A stretch of 64,000 bases of DNA from Kitasatospora sp. SolWspMP-SS2h. Its GTDB lineage: Bacteria; Actinomycetota; Actinomycetes; Streptomycetales; Streptomycetaceae. Under the pieces are notes generated by a model. It did no database searches, had not been told where the DNA came from, and was given only the letters and a program-made list of their open reading frames with translations. Positions 34,299 to 44,663 of this stretch are shown here, piece by piece. The translations under genes and the position numbers were made by a program. Where the stretch lies: positions 454,262 to 518,261 of the forward strand of contig NZ_QLLT01000001.1 of the NCBI RefSeq assembly GCF_003259315.1, in the 5' to 3' direction. Position 1 is the stretch's first letter, and each line of letters begins with the position of its first letter.

Positions 34299-34667
34299 TC
34301 ACACCCCCGGGCCGCCCGACCGCTCGGCGGCCTCCTGCGCGGCCATCACCTCGTCGCCGTGCTCGAAGGCCCACGCGCCGAAGGCGTCGATGGCGGGCAG
34401 CAGGCTGCGTCCCAGCGCGGTGAGTTCGTAGGCCACGCCGGGACGGTCGGGGCGCGGCGGGTGGCGGTCGACCAGGCCGTTGTACTGGAGGCGGCGCAGC
34501 GTCTCGGTGAGCACCTTGGAGCTGATCCCGCCGATCCGTTCGCGCAGCTCGACGGGCCGGTACGGGCCCTCGCGCAACGCCCAGAGCAGGACGGCGTTCC
34601 AGGTGTGGGAGAGCAGGTCGAAGGCGAGGCGGGCCCGGCAGTCGGCGAGCAGCGGATCGGTGGTCAC
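34299..34667 (-). CDS. HxlR family transcriptional regulator
   Basis: A 122-residue winged-helix regulator. The HxlR signature is clear: DCRARLAFDLLSHTWNAVLL, LREGPYRPVELRERIGGIS and SKVLTETLRRLQYNGLVDRH. GTG at 34667 aligns with the family start (VTTDPLLADC); an earlier start at 34739 would add 24 atypical residues. It is divergent from the F420-dependent reductase-like gene across 103 bp and probably controls it, since HxlR genes are commonly paired with divergent redox genes. Confidence 0.9.
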   Translation of the reverse strand: MTTDPLLADCRARLAFDLLSHTWNAVLLWALREGPYRPVELRERIGGISSKVLTETLRRLQYNGLVDRHPPRPDRPGVAYELTALGRSLLPAIDAFGAWAFEHGDEVMAAQEAAERSGGPGV

Positions 34668-34770
34668 GTACCGAATGGTGCCCGACCGCCTCCCTAGGCT
34701 CGCATCCGAGGCCGCCGCCTTCACGCGGCCGTCACCCACGGGATCACACGGAACGGACGGGAGTCAGTCG

Positions 34771-35430
34771 ATGCGGATCGGCATTCTGGGCACGGGCAAC
34801 ATGGCGGACGCGCTGGGCACCCGCTGGGCACGGGCCGGGCACCGGCTCACCGTCGGCGGGCGCGACCTGGCCCGGGCCCGGCGCGCCGCCGACCGGATCG
34901 GGGCGGGTGCCCGCGCCGGCGACCTGCGCGGGGCGGTGGCGGACGCCGAAGTCGTGCTGGTCGCGCTGCCGTTCGGCGTGGGCACGGAGGTCGTCCGGGC
35001 ACTGGCCGAACCGCTCGCGGGGCGGACCCTGGTCGACTGCACCAACCCGGTCGGCCCCGGCTTCCGCCTGCTGACCGGCCACGGTCCTTCCGCCGCCGAG
35101 CAGTTGGCGTCCGCCGCGCCCCGCGCACAGGTGGTGAAGGCGTTCAACCTGTGCCACGAGGACGTCTGGCGGATGCGTCCGCCGGTCTTCGACGGCCGCC
35201 CGCTGACCGTCCCGCTGTGCGGCGACGACCCCGAGTCCCTGGCCCGGGTCTCCGCCCTGGTCGCCGACCTGGGCTGCACCCCGGCCCTCGCCGGCGGTCT
35301 CGACCGGGCCGGGCTGCTGGAGGCCACCGCCGCCCTCTTCATCGGCCTGTGGGTCGGCACGGGCGCGGACGTCCAGGCGATCGCGCCCCCGCTCGCCTAC
35401 GCCTCCGGGCCCGCCCGCGAGTCCGACTGA
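34771..35430 (+). CDS. NADPH:F420 reductase-like NAD(P)-binding protein
   Basis: A 219-residue Rossmann-fold oxidoreductase. The N-terminus MRIGILGTGNMADALGTRWA is the dinucleotide-binding loop, and LVDCTNPVGPGF, VVKAFNLC and GDDPESLARVSALV are typical of the NADPH-dependent F420 reductase (Fno) family. It probably moves hydride between NADPH and F420 or a related cofactor, though some family members use other acceptors. It is divergent from an HxlR regulator. Confidence 0.87.
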   Translation: MRIGILGTGNMADALGTRWARAGHRLTVGGRDLARARRAADRIGAGARAGDLRGAVADAEVVLVALPFGVGTEVVRALAEPLAGRTLVDCTNPVGPGFRLLTGHGPSAAEQLASAAPRAQVVKAFNLCHEDVWRMRPPVFDGRPLTVPLCGDDPESLARVSALVADLGCTPALAGGLDRAGLLEATAALFIGLWVGTGADVQAIAPPLAYASGPARESD

Positions 35431-35533
35431 CCGACCGGCACTCGGCGCCCGCCACCCGGCGCCCGTCATCCGCCACCCCGGCGCCCCGTCACCCGCCCTT
35501 GTCGCCGCCTCCGTCGCGGTCAGAGGTCAGAGG

Positions 35534-36122
35534 TCAGAGCAGCAGGACGGCCGCCACGACCAGCCCGGCCAGCACGATCGCGCCGAGCACCGATCCGGCC
35601 ACGGTCAGGCCGATCCGGGTGGAGCGGTCCATCCGGCGGGTCCAGCCGGTGCCGTCCATCACTTCGGCGACCAGGTCGGTCAACTCGCCGGAGTCGAAGC
35701 GGTATTCGGCGGCGGTCACCCCGTCCGGGCCGACCGTGCGGAACCGCCGGACCTCCTTGTGGATCACGGTGCCCCGCACGCTGCTGCGCGACGCCGACAC
35801 CTCCGGCCCGCCGGGGCCGGGGCCCGCCCGCCAGCTCAGCTCGGTGAGCTGGCGGGCGGGTGTAGGTGCGGGCCACCGGGTCGAAGCGCAGGGCGATCCG
35901 GTAGTCGGTGGAGATCCGGTGCTCGTACAGGAAGCCGCGCCAGTGCCGGTCCGCGAGGTCGAGTTGGAGCAGCAGCCCGTCCTCGCTGCGGGTCACGGTG
36001 TAGGGCGTGCCCCGGGTGCGGGCCGCGAACGCCTCGTAGAGGCCGTCCGGCTCCCGGTCCCGGTCACCGCCGCCCTCGGCACTCGGCCCGGCCCCGGACC
36101 CGGATTCGGACACTCCGGTCAT
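35534..36122 (-). pseudogene. frameshifted gene for a membrane-anchored protein of unknown function
   Basis: Two frames make up one protein. The 5' frame from ATG 36122 encodes a charged leader, then LYEAFAARTRGTPYTVTRSE and HRISTDYRIALRFDPVARTY. The 3' frame, which is the coding-like one from about 35857 to 35534, gives ARQLTELSWRAGPGPGG, VIHKEVRRFRTVGPDGV, AEYRFDSGELTDLVAEV and a C-terminal transmembrane helix (IGLTVAGSVLGAIVLAGLVV). The join is in a CCC run (35858-35860 on the minus strand): removing one C restores frame. The shift sits at the foot of a 16-bp hairpin. Sequencing error, decay or programmed shift are possible. Confidence 0.75.
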
Positions 36123-36212
36123 CTGTCACTCCTCTCCCAACCCGTCGGCAGGGTGCCGCAATCTACCAGGGCACTCCTCGGAGCCCCGGCCCGCCTCCAG
36201 CCCCCGGCACTC

Positions 36213-36653
36213 TCACCCGGCACGCAGCAGGTGGTCCACCGGGGCGTAGTCGATCTTCCAGTCGACGTGGACCCCGGGCGTACCGTCCCGCTGGCAGCGC
36301 GGCCCCACCGCCACCCAGCGGACCGCGCCGTCGGCCGTCAGCGAGAACGCCACCGCCGCCTCGAACTCGTCTCCCCCACACGGGCATTCGGCCACCGCCG
36401 GGTCAGCCTCCCACCACACCTCCGCGCTGTCCGCGAGGAAGTCCCGCCCCTTGCAGCGCACGCACTCGCGCCCGGCGCAGCCCTCGACGCCGTCCACCCG
36501 GACGGTGAACACCCGCCCGCCGCAGTCCTCGCACGCGCACCCGAGCAGCACCGTCGGGCCGTCCGCGACGGCTTTGCGCAGGAACGTCCTCAGCTCCACG
36601 GAGACGCCCCCGCCGTCGCCCGTCCGCTGCTGTTGCCGCGCATCCGTGTCCAC
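36213..36653 (-). CDS. conserved hypothetical Cys-rich (zinc-ribbon-like) protein
   Basis: A 146-residue soluble protein with several paired cysteines: GCACEDCGGRVF, GCAGRECVRCKGRDF and CPCGGDEFEAAV. This suggests two zinc-ribbon-type metal sites. The core from VELRTFLRKAVADGPTVLL to the end VDWKIDYAPVDHLL is well formed. A GTG start at VELRTF (16 codons in) is also plausible. Function unknown; neighbours give no clue. Confidence 0.78.
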   Translation of the reverse strand: MDTDARQQQRTGDGGGVSVELRTFLRKAVADGPTVLLGCACEDCGGRVFTVRVDGVEGCAGRECVRCKGRDFLADSAEVWWEADPAVAECPCGGDEFEAAVAFSLTADGAVRWVAVGPRCQRDGTPGVHVDWKIDYAPVDHLLRAG

Positions 36654-36717
36654 CGCCCCATCCTGGCGGGGCCCTCCGACACCCCGGGGACCGCGGCAGC
36701 GCCGGCCCTCCCCGACG

Positions 36718-37656
36718 TTACGACCTGCGGCGGGCGACCAACTCGCGGGCGGCGTCGGCGCAGTGCGGGAAGTCGAAGGCGAAGCCCGCCTCCAGCAGCC
36801 GTCCCGGCACCACCCGGCGGCTCTTCAGCAGCAGTTCGGTGTCGGTCCGGAGGGCGAACGCGCCGAGCTCGGCCATCCGGCGGGTGGCCGGCAGGCCCAC
36901 CGGCATGCCGTTCGCGCGCCGCAGCTCCCGCATCAACTCCCGTTGCGGGAGCGGGTTCGGGGCGGCCAGGTTGACCGGGCCGGCCAGTTCCCCGTGCTCG
37001 GCCAGGAACCGCACGGCCCGGACGAAGTCGTGCTCGTGGATCCAGGAGACGTACTGCCGCCCGCCCGCGACCGGTCCGCCCAGGCCGAGCCGGGTCAGCC
37101 AGGACAGCACGTCGAAGACACCGCCCCGGTCCGGGCTGAAGACCATGGCGCTGCGCAGCGCGACCTTCCGGGTGGCGGGCGTCGCGGCGGCGTCCTGCGC
37201 GGCCTCCCAGTTCCGGGCGATCCGGACGCTGTACTCCCAGTAGTCCGGGACGTCCGGCTCGGTGCCGCCGATGATGCCGGTCGCCTCGTCGTTCGGGGCG
37301 TCGAAACGGTGCGCGTACACCGTCGCCGTGCTCATCTGGAGCCAGACCCGGGGCGGGCGGGCCGCGGCGGCGATCGCCTCGCCGACCACCCGCGTCGAGT
37401 CGACCCGGGAGTCCATCATCTGCCGTAGGTTCTCCGGCGTGTAGCGGCAGCTGACCGTCCGCCCGGCCAGGTTGACCACGACGTCGGCGCCGTCCAGCTG
37501 CTCGGCCCAGGGGCCGAGGGTCCGGCCGTCCCAGGCCGCGTGGTGCGGGGCGGTGGGCGTCCGGCTGAGGAGCACCACCTCGTGGCCGTCGGCGCGCAGG
37601 GCGCGCTCCAGCAGTGTGCCGACCTGCCCGGTCCCGCCGGGTATCACGTACTTCAC
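36718..37656 (-). CDS. TIGR01777 family NAD-dependent epimerase-like protein
   Basis: A 312-residue extended short-chain-dehydrogenase-like protein: Rossmann loop PGGTGQVGTLLERALRADG, DVVVNLAGRTVSCRYTPEN, the STATVYAHRFD active-site-like strand and GRQYVSWIHEHDFVRAVRFL, all typical of TIGR01777, with a DUF1731-like C-terminus. Substrate unknown. GTG at 37656 begins at the Rossmann fold; a TTG at 37692 would overlap the palindrome at 37679-37692 and is unlikely. Confidence 0.87.
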   Translation of the reverse strand: MKYVIPGGTGQVGTLLERALRADGHEVVLLSRTPTAPHHAAWDGRTLGPWAEQLDGADVVVNLAGRTVSCRYTPENLRQMMDSRVDSTRVVGEAIAAAARPPRVWLQMSTATVYAHRFDAPNDEATGIIGGTEPDVPDYWEYSVRIARNWEAAQDAAATPATRKVALRSAMVFSPDRGGVFDVLSWLTRLGLGGPVAGGRQYVSWIHEHDFVRAVRFLAEHGELAGPVNLAAPNPLPQRELMRELRRANGMPVGLPATRRMAELGAFALRTDTELLLKSRRVVPGRLLEAGFAFDFPHCADAARELVARRRS

Positions 37657-37678
37657 GGAGAAGAACGTACCCCGACTC

Positions 37679-37692
37679 TTGAACGCGTTCAA
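37679..37692. promoter_or_regulatory. 14-bp perfect palindrome, likely operator
   Basis: TTGAACGCGTTCAA, 23 bases upstream of the epimerase-like gene start. Its size and symmetry fit a TetR-type operator. No TetR gene is within the window, so the regulator is unknown. Confidence 0.6.
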
Positions 37693-37786
37693 TTACGCCT
37701 CGCGGCCCCTCGACGGCCCCCTCCGCCGCTCCCTCCCGCAGCTTCCTCCCGCCCGGCTGCGAACATGGTCCCCGTCGACCACGGGA

Positions 37787-37882
37787 CCGGAGTGCCGGAA
37801 CGCCGGAGTGCCGGAACGCCGGAGTGCCGGAACGCCGGGATACCGGAATGTCGAGATAGCGAGATACCGAGATGTCGAGCCG
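37787..37882. repeat. 16-bp tandem array (six units) in front of the LysR gene
   Basis: Three perfect copies of CCGGAGTGCCGGAACG (37787, 37803, 37819) followed by three diverging units (37835, 37851, 37867) run up to 18 bp before the GTG. Each unit is itself two 8-bp halves. It lies across the expected promoter and leader of the LysR-type gene. Confidence 0.88.
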
Positions 37883-37900
37883 TGGACCGGGGGGGACCGC

Positions 37901-38833
37901 GTGGAGCTACGGCAGTTGCGCTGCTTCGTCGCCGTCGCGGAGGAGTTGCACTTCGGGCGGGCCGCCGAGCGGCTGCTGCTCGGCCAGCCCGCCGTGAGCC
38001 AGCAGGTGCGGAGGCTGGAGCGGGAGTTGAAGGTCGAGCTGTTCGACCGTTCGCCGCGCCACGTGCGCCTGACCCCGGCGGGCGAGCGCTTCCTGCCCGC
38101 GGCCCGGAACGTGCTGGCGGCCGAGGACGCGGCCCGGGCCCTCGCCGCCGACCTGGCCGCACCCACCGTGCTCCGGCTCGGCACCGTCACCGGGCTCGGG
38201 GAGCGGCTCGACGACATCCTGGACGCCTACCGTCGCCAGGCCCCGACCGTGCACGTCGAACTGCACTCCGCCCCCGTCCGGGAACGGCTGGCCCGCCTCG
38301 CGGACGGCCGGCTGGACGCCGCCTTCGTCCGCGGCGCCGTCCCGGAGCGGGACCAGGACCTGCGCTACCTCCCGCTCTGGCAGGACGAGTTGGTGATCGC
38401 CCTGCCCGCCGGGCACCCCCTCGCCGACCGGCCCGAGATCGACCTCGCCACCCTCGCCGACCTGCCCCTGCTGCTGGCCGAGCGCCGCCACCACCCCACC
38501 CTGGTCGACCTGGTGACGGACGCCTGCGCCCGGGCCGGGTTCCGGCCGCTGCTCGGCCCGGCGCACAGCACCCTGCAGAACACCCTCGCCGCGATCGGCA
38601 CCGGCGCCCCGCTGTGGACGGTGGTGTACGCCGCCAACGCCCTGATGACCAACACCCGCCGGATCGCCTTCCGCCCCTGCCGCACCCCGCTGGCCCTGCC
38701 GGTGTCCCTCGCCGTCCGGCGCTCCGCCCCGCCGCCCCGGCTGCTCCTGACCGCCTGCCGCCGACCGCCCGCACCTGTCGCGTCCGTGCCCGCTCCCGCT
38801 CCCGCTTCCGCCAGTGACGATCAGGGTTCGTGA
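37901..38833 (+). CDS. LysR family transcriptional regulator
   Basis: A 310-residue LysR regulator. The N-terminal HTH VELRQLRCFVAVAEELHFGR, then AAERLLLGQPAVSQQVRRLE, is textbook; the ligand-binding domain follows (LDAAFVRGAVPERDQDLRYL, DELVIALPAGHPLAD). The target is unknown. The neighbouring broken tautomerase gene downstream may be a former target. GTG at 37901 matches the family start. The tail is Pro/Ala-rich. Confidence 0.92.
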   Translation: MELRQLRCFVAVAEELHFGRAAERLLLGQPAVSQQVRRLERELKVELFDRSPRHVRLTPAGERFLPAARNVLAAEDAARALAADLAAPTVLRLGTVTGLGERLDDILDAYRRQAPTVHVELHSAPVRERLARLADGRLDAAFVRGAVPERDQDLRYLPLWQDELVIALPAGHPLADRPEIDLATLADLPLLLAERRHHPTLVDLVTDACARAGFRPLLGPAHSTLQNTLAAIGTGAPLWTVVYAANALMTNTRRIAFRPCRTPLALPVSLAVRRSAPPPRLLLTACRRPPAPVASVPAPAPASASDDQGS

Positions 38834-38934
38834 TCGCTGCGAGAGCGAACCGGGTCTGGGTGCGGGCGGGCCGATCCGGTGAACTGGTGTCGGCCGGAAG
38901 GACCGGCCCGCAGGACGGACCGCAGGAGCCGAAG

Positions 38935-39117
38935 ATGCCGATCGTCACCATTCAGCAGGGCCCGCGCCAGGTCGAGCAGAAGCGCGAACTAGTCGAGCGG
39001 ATCACCGCGGCCTTCGTGGAGACCCTGGAGTGCCCGGCCGAGAGCGTGCTGGTGTGGATCCAGGAGTACCCGGCCGAGAACTAGGGCAAGGCCGGCAAGC
39101 TCACCGCCGACCAGTAG
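38935..39117 (+). pseudogene. 4-oxalocrotonate tautomerase-like gene with in-frame TAG
   Basis: The frame gives MPIVTIQQGPRQVEQKRELV and continues through ITAAFVETLECPAESVLVWI to QEYPAEN, then TAG at 39082-39084, then GKAGKLTADQ and a stop at 39115. In intact 60-residue tautomerases this position is normally Trp (ENWG), so a single G-to-A change gives the stop. Pro1, the catalytic base, is present. The truncated 49-residue product would lack the C-terminal strand. Either a pseudogene or a sequence error. Confidence 0.8.
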
Positions 39118-39197
39118 CCCCCGTCCCGGGCGGGCGCCGGACCCCACCACCCGCGCCCGCCCGGGACGCCCGCCCGAGGGGGTTGGCGCCTGCCGCG

Positions 39198-39602
39198 TCA
39201 CTCCCCCGGCGGCCGTACCCAGGGCGCCCGCCGCTGACCCGGCTCCAGGTGTGCGCGCCAGTACCGGAAGACCACCCCGGCGACGACCTCCAGCCGCCGG
39301 GCGGCCACCAGCCCGGCCGCCGGGGCGGCCTCGCCCACGTTGCAGTCGAACGCGACCACCACCTCCGGCCACCCGCCGACCGCCCCGACCGCCCCGGCTA
39401 CCCGCTCCGCTTCCGCCGCCGTCGCCGCCCGGAACACCGGGTCCAGGAAATACTCCGGGCACTGGACGAACACCGGCCGGTGGAAGCGCAGCTCCAACCC
39501 GTGGTGGTACGACAGGTCGAAGTCCGCGCCCAGGACGAACAGCTCCGGCGCCGAGGACACCACGTCCCACTCCCACCACGAGCCCGCTGGCAGTTCCGGC
39601 AC
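39198..39602 (-). CDS. conserved hypothetical protein
   Basis: About 134 residues: FVLGADFDLSYHHGLELRF, DPVFRAATAAEAERVAGAV and VVFRYWRAHLEPGQR are coding-like stretches resembling conserved streptomycete hypotheticals. GTG at 39602, or the adjacent GTG at 39605, follows GGGAGGGGA. No function can be assigned. It lies 83 bp downstream of the sugar kinase gene in the same direction. Confidence 0.6.
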   Translation of the reverse strand: MPELPAGSWWEWDVVSSAPELFVLGADFDLSYHHGLELRFHRPVFVQCPEYFLDPVFRAATAAEAERVAGAVGAVGGWPEVVVAFDCNVGEAAPAAGLVAARRLEVVAGVVFRYWRAHLEPGQRRAPWVRPPGE

Positions 39603-39685
39603 CACTCCCCTCCCTCCCCCTCCCCCGCCACCGCTTCCGGCGCCCCCGCCCAGCCCCTTCCCGAGGGGATTCTTCCGGCAACTCG

Positions 39686-40624
39686 TCAGAGGGCGTCCGC
39701 CCACGGCGGGTCGGCGCCCGGAACGGCGACCGTCCGGGCGGCGACGCGGGCGGCGAAGGCGCAGGCGCGTTCCAGGTCGGCGGGGGTGAGGGAGTCGAGC
39801 CGGCCGCCGAGGTGGCCCTGGGCGGCGAGGGAGTGCAGCAGGCCGGCGGTGAAGGCGTCGCCCGCGCCGACGGTGTCGACCACCTTCGTCGCGGGTGCGG
39901 GGACCCGGACCCGCTCGCCGTCCAGCGAGGCGAGTGCGCCGCGTTCGGCGAGCGTCACCACGACCAGGCGGGCGCCCGCCGCGTGCCAGCGGTCGCAGGC
40001 CTCCTCGGGGGCGGTGCCGGGGAACAGGACGTGCAGGTCGTCCTCGCTGAGGCGCAGCAGGTCGGCCAGTTCGCACCAGCGGTCGAGCCGCCGCCGGTAG
40101 GTGTCGGGGGCGACCAGCAGCGGGCGGACGTTGGGGTCGACGGAGACGGTGGTGTGCGGGCGGGCGGCGGCGAGCAGGTCCTCGATCCGTCGGCCGCCGG
40201 GGTCGCGGACCAGGGCGAGCGAGCCGGTGTGCAGGCACACCGAGCCGTCCTGGCGGGCGGGGGCGAGTTCCTCGTCGGTCCACTGCCAGTCGGCGGTGCC
40301 CTCGGCGTGGAAGGAGTACTCGGCGCGGCCGTCGCCGTCGAGCGCGGCCACGGCCAGGGTGCTGGCTTCGGCGGCGGCGACGGTGTCGGCCAGGTCGACG
40401 CCGGAGCCGGTCAGGTGGGTGCGGAAGAGGGTGCCGAACGGGTCGGCGGAGATCCGGCCGACGAACCGGGTCGGTGTGCCGAGCCGGGCCAGGGCGACGG
40501 CGGTGTTCGCCGGGCCGCCGCCGGGCAGCACCCGCAGCGCGAGTTCGCCCGGCCGGGCCCCCTCGCGTTCGACGAAGGCGTCGGCGACGCACTCCCCGAC
40601 CACGGTGATCTGCCGATCCGCCAT
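39686..40624 (-). CDS. PfkB family carbohydrate kinase (fructokinase-like)
   Basis: A 312-residue ribokinase-type sugar kinase. PfkB signature 1 is LPGGGPANTAVALARLGTPT and signature 2 is VVDTVGAGDAFTAGLLH, with catalytic Asp in GAGD. N-terminal ITVVGECVADAFVE matches fructokinases. Likely reaction: phosphorylation of fructose or a related sugar with ATP. It is divergent from the cellulase across a CebR-boxed region, so it may belong to the same sugar response. Confidence 0.9.
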   Translation of the reverse strand: MADRQITVVGECVADAFVEREGARPGELALRVLPGGGPANTAVALARLGTPTRFVGRISADPFGTLFRTHLTGSGVDLADTVAAAEASTLAVAALDGDGRAEYSFHAEGTADWQWTDEELAPARQDGSVCLHTGSLALVRDPGGRRIEDLLAAARPHTTVSVDPNVRPLLVAPDTYRRRLDRWCELADLLRLSEDDLHVLFPGTAPEEACDRWHAAGARLVVVTLAERGALASLDGERVRVPAPATKVVDTVGAGDAFTAGLLHSLAAQGHLGGRLDSLTPADLERACAFAARVAARTVAVPGADPPWADAL

Positions 40625-40707
40625 CGAAACCAGTCTCCTCGTAGGGTGGACGCACATCCGGCGGTCCAGACTCCATCACCGCAGCCCACCGGTGGTCAAC
40701 GCGCTGA

Positions 40708-42885
<2,178 letters not shown>

Positions 42886-42917
42886 CCCGCCGATCTGCTT
42901 ACCCGCTCCCCTCAACG

Positions 42918-42960
42918 CGCGTTCACCGTCGGCCGGTTCGCCCGGTCGGCGGTGAACGCG
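42918..42960. terminator. hairpin terminator after cellulase
   Basis: An 11-bp outer stem (42918-42928 with 42950-42960) enclosing further pairing GC sequence. It lies between the convergent cellulase and methyltransferase genes. GC-rich short direct repeats (GGGATCGGGGC) follow to 43037. Confidence 0.7.
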
Positions 42961-43072
42961 CTGGCGCGCGTCCGGGCCCGGGTCCGGGCCCGGGTCGGAG
43001 TGGGAGCGGGATCGGGGCGGGATCGGGGCGGGATCGGGGAATTTGCCGAACGGGCCTACCCGGCAGGGTGGT

Positions 43073-43945
43073 TCAGCCCCCGCGACGGGCCTCCAGGAAC
43101 CCGGAGCCGTCGAAGCTCCCGGTGGACGGGAGTCCGCGTCCGAGCGCGACGGCGAGATCGGCGATCGCGGTGTACTCGGTCCGCCAGCCGTGCGCGTCCA
43201 GCCAGTCGGCGGTACCGGCTCCGAGGCCGCCGCGCCACAGGGCGGTCATCTCGCCGAGGGCGCCCTCGGCGGTGACCCGGGAGACGTCGCGGCCCTGCTC
43301 GGTCAGCAGCCGGCTGCCGGGGGCCGACAACTCGCCCACGGCGGTGAGGAGTCGGGCGGCCTGGTCGGCCTCCAGGTAGACCAGCAGCCCTTCGGCCAGC
43401 CAACTGGTGGGCCGCCCCGGGTCGAATCCGGCCGCCAGCAGCCGGTCCGCCCAGGCGGGGTCGGCCAGGTCGGCGGGCAGCGCGGTACGGACACAGCTCG
43501 CCTCGGCCCCCTGCCCGTCGAGGACCTCCTGCTTGAAGTCGAGGACGGCCGGCAGGTCGATCTCGAACAGCCGGGTGCCGGGCGGCCAGGCCAGCCGGTA
43601 CGCCCGGGTGTCGAGCCCGGCCGCCAGCACCACCACCTGGCCGCCGCCGCCGTCGTCGGCGGCGGTGGTGGCGGCGGCGAGCAGCCGGTCATCGTAGAAG
43701 CGGGTGCGCATGATCCCCCGGGCCACCAGCCACTGGGCGAGCGGCCCGGCCGGTGCGGCGGTGGGCATCGGGGTCCCGGAGGCCGCGATGAACGCCAGCG
43801 CGTACGGGTCGGTGAACAGCGGCTCCGGCCGGCTGCTCTCGTAGGCGCGGACCCGGGCCACCGCGAGCGCGGTGCGCGAGACGGGGCTCAACTGGGCGGC
43901 GCGGGGCGTGCCGGGGCCGGAGCCCACGGGCTCGTTCGTCGTCAT
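43073..43945 (-). CDS. class I SAM-dependent methyltransferase (TIGR00027/leucine carboxyl methyltransferase-like)
   Basis: A 290-residue methyltransferase. SAM-binding motif I is QVVVLAAGLDTRAYRL; FEIDLPAVLDFKQEVL and SWLAEGLLVYLEADQAARLL are the family blocks of the actinobacterial TIGR00027 group. The natural substrate is unknown. It is divergent from a MarR-type regulator, and the 148 bp between them is almost fully occupied by a 14-bp repeat array, so the regulator probably controls it. Confidence 0.9.
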   Translation of the reverse strand: MTTNEPVGSGPGTPRAAQLSPVSRTALAVARVRAYESSRPEPLFTDPYALAFIAASGTPMPTAAPAGPLAQWLVARGIMRTRFYDDRLLAAATTAADDGGGGQVVVLAAGLDTRAYRLAWPPGTRLFEIDLPAVLDFKQEVLDGQGAEASCVRTALPADLADPAWADRLLAAGFDPGRPTSWLAEGLLVYLEADQAARLLTAVGELSAPGSRLLTEQGRDVSRVTAEGALGEMTALWRGGLGAGTADWLDAHGWRTEYTAIADLAVALGRGLPSTGSFDGSGFLEARRGG

Positions 43946-43956
43946 GCCCGCAAACT

Positions 43957-44082
43957 ACATCGCCACAGATGCATCTGTGAAGATGGATCTCTCGGGGCGC
44001 ATCCGCACAGCCGCATCCCCGTCACCGCATCCCCGCCGATACATCCGGGCAGATGCATCGGCGGGGATGCAGTGGAGCAGTA
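43957..44082. repeat. 14-bp iteron-like array between methyltransferase and MarR genes
   Basis: Nine consecutive 14-bp units start at 43957, 43971, 43985, 43999, 44013, 44027, 44041, 44055 and 44069. Most begin (A/G)CATC and several end in GAT, so unit junctions make AGATGCATC palindromes; the perfect 16-bp CACAGATGCATCTGTG is at 43964-43979. The array runs from 12 bases before the methyltransferase start to 12 bases before the MarR ATG. A multi-site operator for the adjacent MarR protein is the simplest reading. Confidence 0.88.
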
Positions 44083-44093
44083 GCCTGTCCGCC

Positions 44094-44567
44094 ATGGACG
44101 GCGTACGGCTTCTGCGACTGGGCAAGCGGCTCACCGAACTGGGCCGGGCGATGGTCGCCGACCACGCCTCGGCGACGCTCACCCCGGGCGAGATCGCGGT
44201 GATCTCCGACGTGTACCAGCACCCCGGCAGCTCGGTGCAGGACATCCGGGTCCGCACCGGCTTCGCCCAGAGCCACGTCTCCACCTCCGTCGCCCGCCTG
44301 CGCGAACGCGGCCTGCTGGACGCCGCCCCCGACCCCGCCGACGGACGCCGCACCCTGCTGTCCGTCTCCACCCTCGCCCGCGGCTACGTCCGCGCCCGGG
44401 CCACCCGCCCCGCCGAGCCGCTCCTCGCCGAAGCACTCGCCGACCCCGCCCAGGCCCGGCGGGCCGCCGAACTGCTCGACGAACTCGCCGCCCTGCTGCT
44501 CCCCGGCGGCCCGCCCGCACCCGCCCGACCGGACGCGGCAGTACCGCCGCCCGCCGATCAGGGCTAA
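44094..44567 (+). CDS. MarR family transcriptional regulator
   Basis: A 157-residue winged-helix regulator: LTPGEIAVISDVYQHPGSSV, QDIRVRTGFAQSHVSTSVAR and LRERGLLDAAPDPADGRRTL show the MarR HTH and the wing with its conserved Asp-Arg. The ligand is unknown. It is divergent from the methyltransferase gene across the 14-bp array that it probably binds. C-terminal tail is Pro/Ala-rich. Confidence 0.88.
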   Translation: MDGVRLLRLGKRLTELGRAMVADHASATLTPGEIAVISDVYQHPGSSVQDIRVRTGFAQSHVSTSVARLRERGLLDAAPDPADGRRTLLSVSTLARGYVRARATRPAEPLLAEALADPAQARRAAELLDELAALLLPGGPPAPARPDAAVPPPADQG

Positions 44568-44663
44568 CGGCAGGCGCCCGGACGGGCGGCGCCCGCCCCC
44601 GTCGGTGAGCATGGAACGGACCGATGCCCATCGGGGTCCGAGCCCAGCCCACGGAGGCCGTGA

